NCBI GenBank assembly: GCA_021780905.1 | Contig: JAJXXW010000080.1 | Location: 62,001-126,000 of the forward strand | DNA length: 64,000 nucleotides | Source: a bacterium | Lineage (GTDB): Bacteria > Verrucomicrobiota > Verrucomicrobiia > Limisphaerales > UBA11358 | Reading direction: 5' to 3' | In this document: piece after piece, positions 17,503-27,595 of the stretch | Position numbering within the stretch: the stretch's first letter is position 1 | Layout of the letters: every line of letters begins with the position of its first letter | Made by a program: the position numbers and the translations under genes | Notes under the pieces: model-generated | What the model was told of the DNA's origin: nothing | Databases searched by the model: none | Seen by the model: only the letters and a program-made list of their open reading frames with translations

Positions 17503-20500
17503 ATCCCACCCCCGATAATCTGGAGGCGATGGTCCGCGCGGCGGGCGCGCGGCTGAAAGGGTCGGCCCTGCTCACGGGCTTGTGCTGGTGGTTCACGGTC
17601 TGCCTCGGCCTGTGGCTCGCGCTGCTCGTGCTCGACGACGTGTTGGGCTTGCCGGTCGGCCTGCGGCTGCCGCTCGCGCTCGGCGGCGCGGCGTTCAGTG
17701 CCTTGCACTTGTTTAAAAAAGTGCTGCGGCCCGCGTGGCGCAAACAGACGCCGGAGCGCACGGCGGTGATGCTCGAACAACGCTACGGCATCGGCGAAAA
17801 TCTGCTGATCAACGCAGTGCAGTTCCAGCGCCAAAAACTGCGCGCGGAGGAAATGGCCTTTGCCGGCAAAACCATCGCGATGTCCGGCGAATTTGCCGAC
17901 CGCGTGCGCTTCAGCCAACTCTGGGACTGGCGGACGTTGCGCGCGTGGGGCGGCGCGGCGGCAACCGTGCTTCTATTGTGGATCGGTTTCATCGCTTTTT
18001 TCCCGCGCCAATTTGAGGCCTCCCTCGGGCGCTATGCGTTGCCGCTGGGCGACACGCCGCCGCCCGGAAATTGCGCGCTAAAACTGACGCCGGCCGGCGA
18101 CGTGGTCGTGCCGGAAGGCGGCAGCCTGGACGTGGCGCTGGAAGTCGAGTCGCCCGGCAACCAGCCGCTGGTGAAAACGCCGGTGCTGGTCTGGCAGGAG
18201 CGGGTGGAGTTTGTCCAGCCACGGCAAGGGGCCGGTGAAAATATACCGCTGACGCCGCGTGAAAAGAAATTTCTCCACACGTTCGCCAACATCCAGACGC
18301 CGTTCGCGTTTCGCGTGTTTGCCGGCGACAGCTACACCCGCAGCATCGCGGTGAAAGTGCAGCCACTGCCGCATTTGAAGGACGCGCTGTTCCGCGTCAC
18401 GCCGCCGAGTTACACCGGACGCATGGCGCAGACGATTCCCGGTCCGCCCGCGCCGGTCAGCGCGCTGCCGGGATCGGCACTGGAAATATCGTTTCGCGTG
18501 CAGCCGGCAATTGATGTGGCGACGTGGAATCAATCCGGCAAATCAATTGAATTCAAAAACAGCGGCGATACTTGGAGGGCGACAACGACCGTCACGAACG
18601 CCGGCGCGTATGAAATTTCCGCGCACACCGGCGGCGGCGCGAACGCGGTGACATTGGCGCGCGGCGACGTGCAGCTTTTGCCGGACAATCCGCCGGAAGT
18701 GGATTTTGTCACGACAGATCGGAACCGCATCGTGCAGTTCGGCCAGACGCTGGCGCTCGACGTGGCGGCGCGCGACGATTTCGGGCTGGCGGAAGTTTTC
18801 GTCATTGCGCGGCCGGCGGAAAAGGAAGATTCCGGCGCGGTCGTCAAAAAGTGGACTTACCTCGGGCCGCCGGGCAATCCCGGCCCGGTGCGCGAGACGT
18901 TGGCGCTAATGATTGACCCGCGTGTGTTCGAGTCCGGCGCGACGTATTATCTTGAAGCGCTGGCGAATGATTTCCGGCCCGGCGGCACGCCGTCGCGCTC
19001 GCGGCCGATCGTGCTGCGCGTGAAATCGGCGGACGACATTGCGCTGCCCGACGGCGATCCGCTGGCGCCGGCGTTCGCGGAACTCAAGCTCACCATCGTG
19101 AGCCATGAAAAATCCACGCGGCTCACGGCCAATCTGAAAACATATCTCGACGAGGTGATGGCCAAACATTCCGTGGCGGACCAGGCCACGGGCATTGGCG
19201 CGGAAGAGAACGACGCGATTGTTCACGGCCGGCAGGCGGTGGGGCTGTTCGCCGCGCAGCCGGAGGGAGGGATTTTCAGCGCGCCGTTGTCCACGCTGGT
19301 TGGCACGGACATGATGGGCGTCCAGAAAGATTTGCGCGGTCTGCCGGCGGCGAGCAAAGCGGACTTGCCCGGCCAGGTCGCCGGCATTGAATTGCGGCAG
19401 GAACAGATTTTGTCGCGGCTGCTGAGTTTGCTGGGGCAGATTGCCGACGCGCGGGCGGACAAATTAAAAGAAGTCGCCAGCGGCCAGGACGTGAAGCAGC
19501 CGCCGGTCACGCCGGACGATTTGAAGAAGGATCTGCTGGATGACCTGAAAAAGTTTATCGCCGACCAGGAACGCGTTTTGGAAAAAGCCCGCCCGCTGAC
19601 GGACAAGGGGCCGGAGGATTTGACGCAGGAACAAAAGGACATTCTCGGCGAAATGGCGCGCGAGGAGGACAAGTGGGCGAAGTATTTCGAGGAAAAACTG
19701 ACGGATTTCAGCAAGCTGCCGGCGCAGGATTTTGCGGATGCGTCGCTGGCGCAGGAATTAAATTCGGTTTACCAGGAAGTGAAACCGGCGGCGGACGCGT
19801 TCACGAAACAGAACGTCGAGATCGCCGTGCCGAGCGCCAAGGGCGGCTTGGAAAACGCGCAGGAGCTGGTCAACAATCTGGAAAAATGGCTGCCGGACAC
19901 GGCGGATCACACGAAGTGGAACATGGAAGAACCGACCGCGCCGGCGGACATCGCCATGGCCGAACTGCCAAAGGAATTGGAGGATCTCGTCGGCGATTTG
20001 CTCGACCAGGAGGACGCGCTGACGCCGGATGTGGATGATGTGACGAGCTCGTGGATGGATTCGCTCGACAAAGGCGCGGGTTGGGGCGCGGGCGACGGGC
20101 CGATTTCCGACATGAGCGCGAAAGGCGTGACGGGCAATCAATTGCCGAACGGACAGGAAATCGGCGGCCGCTCCGGCGAAGGCCGCAATGGCCGCAGCCA
20201 CGGCCAGATGGTCTCGGACACGGCGGAAGGCAAGGGCGGCAAGGAAACGCCGACGCGCCTCGACCCCGAACCGTTCGAACAGGGCAGCGTGAAGGATTCC
20301 TCCAAGGAAGACACGGGCGGCGCCACCGGCGGCGGAAAATTAAGCGGGTTTGCCGGCGAGGGTTTGCGCGGGCCGACCGCGCCGGGTTCAAATCAAAAAA
20401 TGCCGCGGCTCGCGGAGCAACAGGCAAAAATCCGCCAGCAGGCGGAAGCGCTGGCGCTGCAGTTGCGGCGCTACCATGTCTCCAGCGGCGACTTGGAAAC

Positions 20501-20768
20501 TTCGGCGAACGCGATGCGGCAGCTCGAAGACGCGGCGCGCAAGAATGACGGCCTCGGCGTGCGGCGCGCGTTCAGCCAGGCGGTCACGACGCTCAATGCG
20601 GCTAGGAAATCCGTGGACCGCCAGGTGGCCGTGCGGCGCGAGCAGGACAAATTGCCGGCCTGGATGCGCGAGGAAATCCGCGTCGGCGTGCAGGACGGCA
20701 TCCCGAAAGGCTACGAGGAAATGGCCGGCGAATACTTCCGCGCGCTGGCGGAAGGCAGCATCCAATGA
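17499..20768 (+). CDS. Large DUF4175-like membrane protein with coiled coils
   Basis: The 1089-residue protein begins with a soluble helix, then two membrane helices (about 24-45 and 47-68) and a third at about 148-166. A long beta-rich periplasmic region (about 170-510) follows. The second half is Lys/Glu-rich helical and coiled coil (about 545-880). A Gly/Ser-rich linker (about 880-970) and a final helical domain end it. The layout matches the DUF4175-type proteins often found downstream of batA and vWA genes in Verrucomicrobia and Bacteroidetes. It could act as the scaffold of the complex. Overlaps of four bases on both sides support a single operon. Confidence 0.75.
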   Translation: MNPTPDNLEAMVRAAGARLKGSALLTGLCWWFTVCLGLWLALLVLDDVLGLPVGLRLPLALGGAAFSALHLFKKVLRPAWRKQTPERTAVMLEQRYGIGENLLINAVQFQRQKLRAEEMAFAGKTIAMSGEFADRVRFSQLWDWRTLRAWGGAAATVLLLWIGFIAFFPRQFEASLGRYALPLGDTPPPGNCALKLTPAGDVVVPEGGSLDVALEVESPGNQPLVKTPVLVWQERVEFVQPRQGAGENIPLTPREKKFLHTFANIQTPFAFRVFAGDSYTRSIAVKVQPLPHLKDALFRVTPPSYTGRMAQTIPGPPAPVSALPGSALEISFRVQPAIDVATWNQSGKSIEFKNSGDTWRATTTVTNAGAYEISAHTGGGANAVTLARGDVQLLPDNPPEVDFVTTDRNRIVQFGQTLALDVAARDDFGLAEVFVIARPAEKEDSGAVVKKWTYLGPPGNPGPVRETLALMIDPRVFESGATYYLEALANDFRPGGTPSRSRPIVLRVKSADDIALPDGDPLAPAFAELKLTIVSHEKSTRLTANLKTYLDEVMAKHSVADQATGIGAEENDAIVHGRQAVGLFAAQPEGGIFSAPLSTLVGTDMMGVQKDLRGLPAASKADLPGQVAGIELRQEQILSRLLSLLGQIADARADKLKEVASGQDVKQPPVTPDDLKKDLLDDLKKFIADQERVLEKARPLTDKGPEDLTQEQKDILGEMAREEDKWAKYFEEKLTDFSKLPAQDFADASLAQELNSVYQEVKPAADAFTKQNVEIAVPSAKGGLENAQELVNNLEKWLPDTADHTKWNMEEPTAPADIAMAELPKELEDLVGDLLDQEDALTPDVDDVTSSWMDSLDKGAGWGAGDGPISDMSAKGVTGNQLPNGQEIGGRSGEGRNGRSHGQMVSDTAEGKGGKETPTRLDPEPFEQGSVKDSSKEDTGGATGGGKLSGFAGEGLRGPTAPGSNQKMPRLAEQQAKIRQQAEALALQLRRYHVSSGDLETSANAMRQLEDAARKNDGLGVRRAFSQAVTTLNAARKSVDRQVAVRREQDKLPAWMREEIRVGVQDGIPKGYEEMAGEYFRALAEGSIQ

Positions 20769-21427
20769 AATTTCAAATTTCAAATCGCAGCGCGCAGATT
20801 TTTCTGGCGGCGGCTTTGGTTTTGTTTCAAGCGGGTGGAAATCTTCGCGCCGAGGAAATTTTGGCGAATGGGAATTTTGAAATGGCTGACCCGACAGACC
20901 CGTTGAAGCCCGCTGGCTGGGATCGCGTGGATGGTTTGGGCGTGCAATGGGCGCAAGCGCCGGACCCCGCGCACGGCCAGGCGATCCGCATGGACACGCG
21001 GTTGAGCGAACGGGCGATGCAGGCGCAATGGATCAAGACCGGCCTCACCAACATCTGGAACATTCCCGACCCGGGCAAAAACGCCATCGCCGAAACCTAC
21101 GGCCTGTCGCTCTATTCGGCGGCGATGCCGGTGCAGCCGGGGCTGGCGTATCGCATCACGTTTGATTTCCAAGGCCATGGCGGCGCAAAAGTCTGGGTGC
21201 GCGGCTACGGCATGTTCGCCGGCGAAAAACGGCGGCGCTGGGAAACCTATGTTGACTGTCACGGCAAAGCCGGCGCGTGGACGACGCAATCGCAGATCTT
21301 TCACCCGACGAAATTCCGCAAGGATGTGACGGAAATCAAAGTGATGCTCTTCGCGTATTATCCGGCGGGCGTCTATTGGTTCGACAACGTGCGGATCGAG
21401 CCGGTGGCGGAGGCGATGGCAAAGTGA
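20765..21427 (+). CDS. Exported protein with carbohydrate-binding-like fold
   Basis: A signal peptide (AQIFLAAALVLFQAGGNLRA, then EEILANGNFE) is followed by about 190 residues. The segments LANGNFEMADPTDPLKPAGW and YYPAGVYWFDNVRIEPV are typical of CBM4/9-type galactose-binding beta-sandwiches. It is the last gene of the vWA operon and overlaps the previous gene by four bases. Binding of a glycan or envelope polymer is possible but unproven. Confidence 0.72.
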   Translation: MKFQISNRSAQIFLAAALVLFQAGGNLRAEEILANGNFEMADPTDPLKPAGWDRVDGLGVQWAQAPDPAHGQAIRMDTRLSERAMQAQWIKTGLTNIWNIPDPGKNAIAETYGLSLYSAAMPVQPGLAYRITFDFQGHGGAKVWVRGYGMFAGEKRRRWETYVDCHGKAGAWTTQSQIFHPTKFRKDVTEIKVMLFAYYPAGVYWFDNVRIEPVAEAMAK

Positions 21428-21602
21428 TTTGATCTCCTGGCATCTGAACCAGGTTGGATGTGGGCCATCGGCGGGAGCGAACAGCGTCATCGCAGCCTGT
21501 TCGGGGGCAAACTGGCGTCCCGCAAACGACATTTTCCGCTGAACCGGGAATCCCTTGGCCCCGCGACCGGAGCTTCCGATTTTAATTTAACTCCCGGATT
21601 TT

Positions 21603-22439
21603 TTATTCCGGCCCGGTTTCCGCCGCGTCGCGCCGGCCAGGGCCGGTCGCGTATTGGCGGAGATATTTCACGGCCACGCGCAAATCTTTCGGCCATTCGC
21701 TGCGGATGACGATCGTTTCGCCCGTGACGGGATGGGGCAAACTTAACTGCTCCGCGTGCAGGGCGGTGCGCGCAATCAGGGGCCGTTCTTCGCGACCGGG
21801 CTTGAGCCGGAAATCGCGCTTCATCCGGGAGAGCCAGAGTTTTTTGCCGCCGTAAAGCGCGTCGGCCACCACGGGAAATCCGGCGTGCTTCAGGTGGACG
21901 CGGATCTGGTGCGTCCGGTCGGTCAGCGGCGCGGCGCGCAGCAGCGTCCAGTCGGAAAACTGCTCCAGCACTTCAAATTCCGTCCGCGATTTTTTCCCCT
22001 CAAGGGAATTGACGCACATCTGGCCGGGCTTGACCGGATGCGGCGCGAGCTTGGCGTCCACCTCAAAATTCTTCGCCGGCGGCCGGCCCCACGCGAGCAC
22101 GGCATATTTCCGCAGCGGCTTTTCCGCGCCGAACACATCCGCCAGCGCGACGAGCGCCGGTTTGCTTTTCGCCAGGAGGATGACCCCGCTGGTTTCGCCA
22201 TCGAGCCGGTGGGCGATGCCAAGGTGGGTCAGGCCACGTTCGCGCGCCCAGGGTTTGCCGGCGGCCAGGCCGTCCAGCAACAGCCGCATCAGGCTCGGAC
22301 GGTTTTCATCATGGCGGTCGGGCGAAGTCAGCAGGCCGGCGGGTTTGTCGAGCGCGAGCAGCTGGGCGTCCTCGAAGAGCACGGGGATTTCCCAGAACTC
22401 GCGCGTGGCGGGCGAAGAGAGTTTGACGACCGCGCTCAC
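21603..22439 (-). CDS. RluA-family RNA pseudouridine synthase
   Basis: Isomerises uridine to pseudouridine in rRNA or tRNA. The catalytic motif HRLDGETSG (about 77-85, with the essential Asp) and GVILLAKS are present. The later RTHQIRVHLKHAGFPVVAD segment also fits the family. The 278-residue protein has no S4 domain, so it resembles short RluA/RluC-type enzymes. The RNA target cannot be told from sequence. Its start overlaps the end of the chaperone gene upstream by four bases (ATGA), which suggests translational coupling. Confidence 0.92.
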   Translation of the reverse strand: MSAVVKLSSPATREFWEIPVLFEDAQLLALDKPAGLLTSPDRHDENRPSLMRLLLDGLAAGKPWARERGLTHLGIAHRLDGETSGVILLAKSKPALVALADVFGAEKPLRKYAVLAWGRPPAKNFEVDAKLAPHPVKPGQMCVNSLEGKKSRTEFEVLEQFSDWTLLRAAPLTDRTHQIRVHLKHAGFPVVADALYGGKKLWLSRMKRDFRLKPGREERPLIARTALHAEQLSLPHPVTGETIVIRSEWPKDLRVAVKYLRQYATGPGRRDAAETGPE

Positions 22440-24106
22440 GGCGATTTCGCCGGACCCGCCATCATTTTCCGATAGAACGGCGTGTCGTGCAGTTCGCGAT
22501 TGGCCTCGCTTTGCAACCAGAGGTTGAACGCCTCGCTCTGCCGCGAGCGGCGGATCTGGGCCGTATACTCCGGAAGTTCCGCGGCCTTTTTCGCCATATC
22601 CACTGGCAGCACCTGCTTGACGAACAAAACAAACCCGCCGTCCTCGGTCGGAACAAAATTGCTGACGTGGCCCGGCGCCGTGGTGAACGCCGCCTGTTTG
22701 ACGGACCGCAAATCGGCCCGGTCGCCCAGGTCGGGCAGCTCCGGCGTGCTCAGGGAAAACGGCGTCAGCACCAGCGGCGCGTAACCGGCGGCCACGGCGG
22801 TTTGGGCAAAGGAACTGCCGACGGCCAGTTGCACCGAGGCCTTGACATAAAAATTGGTGCCGGCGCTTTGCGCGCGAGCCGCCGCTTCGCGTTGTTGGAA
22901 ATCCTGGGTCACGCGGCCGCGGATTTCATCCAGCGGCGGAATCGCGCTGGGCAGCTGGTTCGCCAGCGCGAGGACGTAAATCCCGTCCGGCCCGGCAATC
23001 GGCCCGGCGAAAAGTTCCTCCGCGCTCAACTGAAACGCCGCCTTGGTGAACGCCGCCGGCGCTCTGAAATCCTCCGGCCCGGCATTGGCGGAGAACGGCG
23101 CGGTGGTGCGGGCCACCAGGCCCTTTTGCTGGGCGTAGGCGGCGAGGTTTTCCGCCTTGGCGGGTTCGACGGCGAAGACGGCCGTGGCGAACTCATTCGC
23201 CGCCTGGCGCGCATCCCGCAGCGCACGGTCGCGGATGAGCAGCGTGCGGATTTTGGCCTTGGCCTCGTCCGGCGTCTTGGCGTCGGGGAACTGGCTCGGG
23301 CCGTATTGCTGATAAACGGCGTTGACGTATTCGGTGAAGTTGGTTTTCTCCCACTCCGCCTGGGCCTGCGTCAGATAATTGGTGACGTCAAAAAAGACGT
23401 AGCTGACCTGCACGCGGGCCGGCTCGCGATACGCGGCCTGGTAATTCGTGTAAAACCGCCCGACGGCGGCGGGCGTGGCCGCCACTTGCGCGAGATAGTT
23501 CGACGCCGAGAAAAACACCGCCTGCGCGGCGATTTCCTGGTGTTCGCGGTCATAAAGCTGTCCGGCCTCCTGGGGCGTGACGAGCGCGCCGGCCAGCCCC
23601 AGCGTTTGAATCATCTGCTGCACCACCAGTTCATCGCGCAGAAAATCCTGGAGGTCGGCCACGCCCAGTCCTTCCGGGGCCAGCACCTGCTGCGCAAATT
23701 TGTCCAGGGTCACCGGCTGGCCGTTGCGCCCGAGGGAGCGGAGAAAATCACTGCCGGCCGTCACCAGCGCCTCCGGCCCGACATGAATGTCCAACTGCCG
23801 GGCCTTTCCGGCCAGCAGCAGGCGGAGATAAACTTCGCGCTCCGTGTCCTCGCGCTTGAGGTCCGGGTTTTTGTCCGGAAACAGGCCGTTGCGCAGCCAG
23901 TAAAAAAGGTAGAACTCCGCCTGCGCCCGCTGGAAATCCCGCGCCGTGACTGGCCGGCCGTAAATCGTGCCGAAATCGCCGCCGGCCCCGCCACCGCCGC
24001 CGTTGCGCGCCGGGCCGGAGCCCATGAAAACCACAAAGGAAACGATGGTCAGGCCGGCAATGACAATCCACAGCCAGCTCGAATGTTTGCGAATGGTTCC
24101 GATCAT
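22436..24106 (-). CDS. PpiD/SurA-like membrane-anchored folding factor
   Basis: The start at 24106 (MIGTIRKHSSWLW) was chosen because it leads directly into a signal anchor (WLWIVIAGLTIVSFVVFMG). Upstream codons give a sequence unlike the family. The SurA-type N-terminal chaperone region follows (YGRPVTARDFQRAQAEFYLF and helices). The C-terminal half looks like a degenerate parvulin domain (about 330-480, GPDGIYVLALANQLPSAIPP). At 556 residues it is close to PpiD size. It is predicted to sit in the inner membrane facing the periplasm and assist folding of exported proteins. Confidence 0.8.
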   Translation of the reverse strand: MIGTIRKHSSWLWIVIAGLTIVSFVVFMGSGPARNGGGGGAGGDFGTIYGRPVTARDFQRAQAEFYLFYWLRNGLFPDKNPDLKREDTEREVYLRLLLAGKARQLDIHVGPEALVTAGSDFLRSLGRNGQPVTLDKFAQQVLAPEGLGVADLQDFLRDELVVQQMIQTLGLAGALVTPQEAGQLYDREHQEIAAQAVFFSASNYLAQVAATPAAVGRFYTNYQAAYREPARVQVSYVFFDVTNYLTQAQAEWEKTNFTEYVNAVYQQYGPSQFPDAKTPDEAKAKIRTLLIRDRALRDARQAANEFATAVFAVEPAKAENLAAYAQQKGLVARTTAPFSANAGPEDFRAPAAFTKAAFQLSAEELFAGPIAGPDGIYVLALANQLPSAIPPLDEIRGRVTQDFQQREAAARAQSAGTNFYVKASVQLAVGSSFAQTAVAAGYAPLVLTPFSLSTPELPDLGDRADLRSVKQAAFTTAPGHVSNFVPTEDGGFVLFVKQVLPVDMAKKAAELPEYTAQIRRSRQSEAFNLWLQSEANRELHDTPFYRKMMAGPAKSP

Positions 24107-24339
24107 AGTGAAAAAATTGAACAGCAAGCCTAGCTGGCCCGCAGAGACAAGGCAAACGCAAAAGCGACAGCCCTTCAACATGACAACACATGGCGGGACG
24201 CGTCCACGCGCTCCCGCCGCTCAGTTTTGAAATGAGTAGTCCCCGTGGAACTCTTCCCGCCGGCTTCGAGTCATGTTCCGCGTTTTGGGGTGGTGGATTT
24301 CCGCTTGCCCGGAGCAGCAGCGGCGGGCATTTTTACGGT

Positions 24340-26994
24340 ATGAATTTGTATTCAGCCCGGCTTGGGCGCATTTTGGTGGCGGGCGTTTTTCCCCTGCTTT
24401 TATCCGTCACCGGCCGGGCGGCGGACCAACCGGGCGCGCCGGAGCTGCAGGTGGCGGACCAGTTTTACCTGGCCATTCCCAAGCGCGGTCTCGGCCGGGA
24501 TTATCTGTTCAGTGCGTCCCTGATTCCGCAGGGCAGTTCGCCGACGAGCCAGGGGCTGGCGGGGAAAATTGTGCGCTTCGAGTTGTTCCCCGACGCGGTG
24601 GATATGGATGAATCCACCGAAGGCTTGGTGGTGACGAAGGATTTGCCGGCGCGGCGGCTGCTGGCGAGTTTTCCCATCGTGAAGCAGGACGCGAACCGCG
24701 TGGTGGTGGATTTCAACAAAGGCATGAACCGCGTGTTCACGCAGTCGTGGACGGACGGCGGGACGCTGGATTTTTCAACGCACGACAATGTGCTGGAGGT
24801 GCCGGACAGCCGCGTGTTTGCCATGCGCGCGGACGGCGATCAACTGGTCGTCCGCCAGAGCGTCCAGACGCGCAGCCGCGAAAACAATGCGGACGTGGAG
24901 GGGCGGTTTGAGGTGCGCTATTTCATCAGGCCCTATGCGCCGGGAAATTTCCAGGGCAAGGAGCCGAACGTGGTGGACGCCCGCTACGCGAAATTTTTCG
25001 AGACCGAAGGGCAGATCGAACCGAACACCGGGCGCATCTCGTCGCGGATTGACCGGTTCAACCTGGAGACGCCGCTGGTGTTTTATTATTCCGCCAACAC
25101 GCCGCCGGAATATGCGGAGACCATCCAGGGCGCCATTCTCTATTGGAACACGGTTTTCGGCCGGGAAGTCGTGCGGGCAAAAAAGGCGGCGGCCGGGGTG
25201 ACCGCGCCGGACGCCAAATGCAACATCATCCAGTGGGTGCCGTGGGACGCCGCCGGAGTGGCCTACGCCGACGTGCTGGCGGATCCGCTCACCGGCGAAT
25301 CGTTGCACGGCCAGGCGTATATCACCAGCGTGTTCACCTTCAAAGGCAAGGCCCGCGCCCGCGCCCTGCTGCGCGCCCTGCAAAACGCCGCCGGGGCGAA
25401 GCCGGAAATCAAAAAGGGCGCGACCAGGTTCGGTGTGCCCTTTCTGTCCTCGGCCACCTGCTGCGAACTGGACACGGCGGCATTTGCGGCGCAGATGGCG
25501 CACGGTTTGGAGGCGGTTCTGGCCAGCGACACGTTGACGGATGCCGCCGCCGAACAGGTGGCGAAAGATTATTTGCGCGAAGTCGTGGCGCACGAGGTCG
25601 GTCATGTGCTCGGCCTGCGGCATAATTTCGCCGGTAGCCTCGGCGCGACGCTCACCGCCAAAGAACTGGACGACTGGTTCCAAGCCTACCTCGGCGGCCG
25701 GCCGCTGGACGCCTACACCAACAAGCTCGCCACCACCTCCATCATGGAATACACCGTCTTCAAAGGCGCGGTCTTCACCGGCTGGTGGATGCGCACGCAG
25801 CACCGGCCGCTGCCGCACGACCACGCGGCCATCGGCTGGGGTTATTTCGACAGCCCCGAGGCGCGCACGAATAAAATGCTGTTTGCCACCGATGAAGATG
25901 TGAGCCGTTACGGCGACGTGAAGACGTTCGACTACGGCCCCGAACCCGTGATCGGCGCCTACAACGAGACCGCGCAGCTCGTTGACCTGCTGCCGAACAA
26001 CGTCATCGAAAAATTCATCGCCGCCCGCGCCCCCCAAAATCCGCACGACCGGCTGCCGCTGGAACAGGTGGTGCTGACGCCCGCCAAGGACGCCGGCGAG
26101 ATCACCCGGCAGTTCACCAACGCGCTCATCTGGTTCCGCGCCGACACCCGTTCGCTCCGCGTCGAAAACCAGTTCGACTACATCGGCGAAATGAACCGGC
26201 CGGAACGCCTGCAGGCCCACTGGAAATACCTCAACCATCAGATGGACGAACTGGGCGGCATGGACCGCGCGCTGTTCTCCATCCTGCCGCCGGAGTTTAC
26301 GCTCGACCTCAAGGACGAACCGGCCGGCATGAGACTGTTGCCGCGCATCAGCGCCACCAACCTCACGGCCAGGCTGGAGAAGCTCCTCGCCTCGACCAAT
26401 TACATCACGTTCGTCGGCCTCGATGACCAGAAATACACCTTCACGCCGGCGGAGCGCGCCTTGATTCTGGAACGCGGCAAAAAATATTTTGCGGAACTGG
26501 AGAAGGAGCTGGTCAAGCAGGTTTGCCAGGACCTGGAAAACGCCCCGCGCAATCTGGGTGCCGAGGCCACCGGCTCGGTCGGCGAGAACGACCTCACCGC
26601 CCAACTCGAACAGCGCATCATTGCGATCGCCAATTACGTGGTCACCAGCCGCGTCGAGACCAACCGCATCAGCGGCAAGGAGGACAAGAGCTACGTCGAG
26701 GTGCCGCAGTTCAAATATGATTTCGACGTGCGCCTCGCCGCCGCGAAAATGCTGAATGAAAAAACCGGCTCGTTCAAAAGCTGGGCGGACGACGCCAAGG
26801 CGGATCTGAACAAGCAATTGCAGCAGGTGGTGGAGGATTCGCTGAACCTGACCCATTTCAAGGATTTCAAGCCGGCGCTGCTCTCGCGGCCGTTGCGGGA
26901 GTGGTATCAGCAGCAGCAGGAAATTCTGCAACTCCTGCCCGTCACTCCGCCCGCGCCGGGCGAACCGCCCAAAACGCCTTTGCCGGCAAAGTAG
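24340..26994 (+). CDS. Large exported zinc metalloprotease
   Basis: The ATG at 24340 begins a signal peptide (LGRILVAGVFPLLLSVTGRAA). The upstream open frame has no family similarity. The zinc site HEVGHVLGLRHNF (about 418-430) contains HExxH plus the third His of the metzincin class. The segments DQFYLAIPKRGLGRDYLFSA and SIMEYTVFKGAVF fit the DUF5117/DUF5118/DUF4953 family of large secreted zinc-dependent proteases. At 884 residues it has normal size. It diverges from the ppiD-like gene with about 230 bases between, where both promoters probably lie. Confidence 0.88.
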   Translation: MNLYSARLGRILVAGVFPLLLSVTGRAADQPGAPELQVADQFYLAIPKRGLGRDYLFSASLIPQGSSPTSQGLAGKIVRFELFPDAVDMDESTEGLVVTKDLPARRLLASFPIVKQDANRVVVDFNKGMNRVFTQSWTDGGTLDFSTHDNVLEVPDSRVFAMRADGDQLVVRQSVQTRSRENNADVEGRFEVRYFIRPYAPGNFQGKEPNVVDARYAKFFETEGQIEPNTGRISSRIDRFNLETPLVFYYSANTPPEYAETIQGAILYWNTVFGREVVRAKKAAAGVTAPDAKCNIIQWVPWDAAGVAYADVLADPLTGESLHGQAYITSVFTFKGKARARALLRALQNAAGAKPEIKKGATRFGVPFLSSATCCELDTAAFAAQMAHGLEAVLASDTLTDAAAEQVAKDYLREVVAHEVGHVLGLRHNFAGSLGATLTAKELDDWFQAYLGGRPLDAYTNKLATTSIMEYTVFKGAVFTGWWMRTQHRPLPHDHAAIGWGYFDSPEARTNKMLFATDEDVSRYGDVKTFDYGPEPVIGAYNETAQLVDLLPNNVIEKFIAARAPQNPHDRLPLEQVVLTPAKDAGEITRQFTNALIWFRADTRSLRVENQFDYIGEMNRPERLQAHWKYLNHQMDELGGMDRALFSILPPEFTLDLKDEPAGMRLLPRISATNLTARLEKLLASTNYITFVGLDDQKYTFTPAERALILERGKKYFAELEKELVKQVCQDLENAPRNLGAEATGSVGENDLTAQLEQRIIAIANYVVTSRVETNRISGKEDKSYVEVPQFKYDFDVRLAAAKMLNEKTGSFKSWADDAKADLNKQLQQVVEDSLNLTHFKDFKPALLSRPLREWYQQQQEILQLLPVTPPAPGEPPKTPLPAK

Positions 26995-27029
26995 GTGACG
27001 CCCGGACGCGGTGGAAATAGCGTCGGGAC

Positions 27030-27440
27030 GGGAAAACAGATTGAGCGCCGGTCTGAAAAATCAAAATGGTTCAATTTTTATGCGAGTCGGCGGGGCATGA
27101 GGCGGTTCATGGCGAGCTAAATCCAACCGGCGGCGGAAGCGGTGGTCTGCTCGTGATCGCGCACTAGGCGTCGGCAGTGCATCAGTCAGCCGAAGGTGCG
27201 CTCGACCACCCAGTGTTTGGGCAACAAGTATAGCCGGGCGCTTCGGCCAGGCGTTTTACGACTTTCACCACGAGTTTGGGGTGAGGTCGGTGTCGTCAGT
27301 GGCGATTTTCATCGCCTCGATGGCGCTACCGCGAAGGAAAGCCCCAAAAATATCCATTCAAATCAAGTGTTTTATGCGTTTTTCAGACAGGCATTCAGGG
27401 ATCATTGGTTTCTAACGTGGAGCAAAGCCTGGCCGCTATG
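27030..27440 (-). mobile_element. IS5-family remnant, left copy, inverted relative to the right copy
   Basis: On the minus strand the first bases before and after the start (MKIATDDTDLT) match the right copy at 33700-33800, with scattered mismatches. The reading then jumps to the C-terminal part (KLVVKVVKRLAEAPGY, then LLPKHWVVERTFG and AMNRLMPRRLA). The middle two thirds of the transposase gene are missing and stops are present (decayed gene 27078-27312). No clean inverted repeats or target duplication could be fixed by eye, so the limits are approximate. Confidence 0.75.
27078..27312 (-). pseudogene. IS5-family transposase, internally deleted
   Basis: The residual coding region of the left IS remnant. 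The start MKIATDDTDLT is joined to the C-terminal WVVERTFG/RRLA region after a deletion, with a frame break and two in-frame stops. It cannot make transposase. Confidence 0.75.
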
Positions 27441-27595
27441 ATGTTCGCGTGAAAACCGCATCCTGAGACGACCCAAAATGGATAGAACACTACGCAAAAT
27501 GGCAGTTGCTAACCGGTGCCAGCGCGTTTAGTTTAATAAAAACCGGGCTGAACTGGGCTGATTTGGCTCGTAAACCCAAGAAACGATATAAACAA

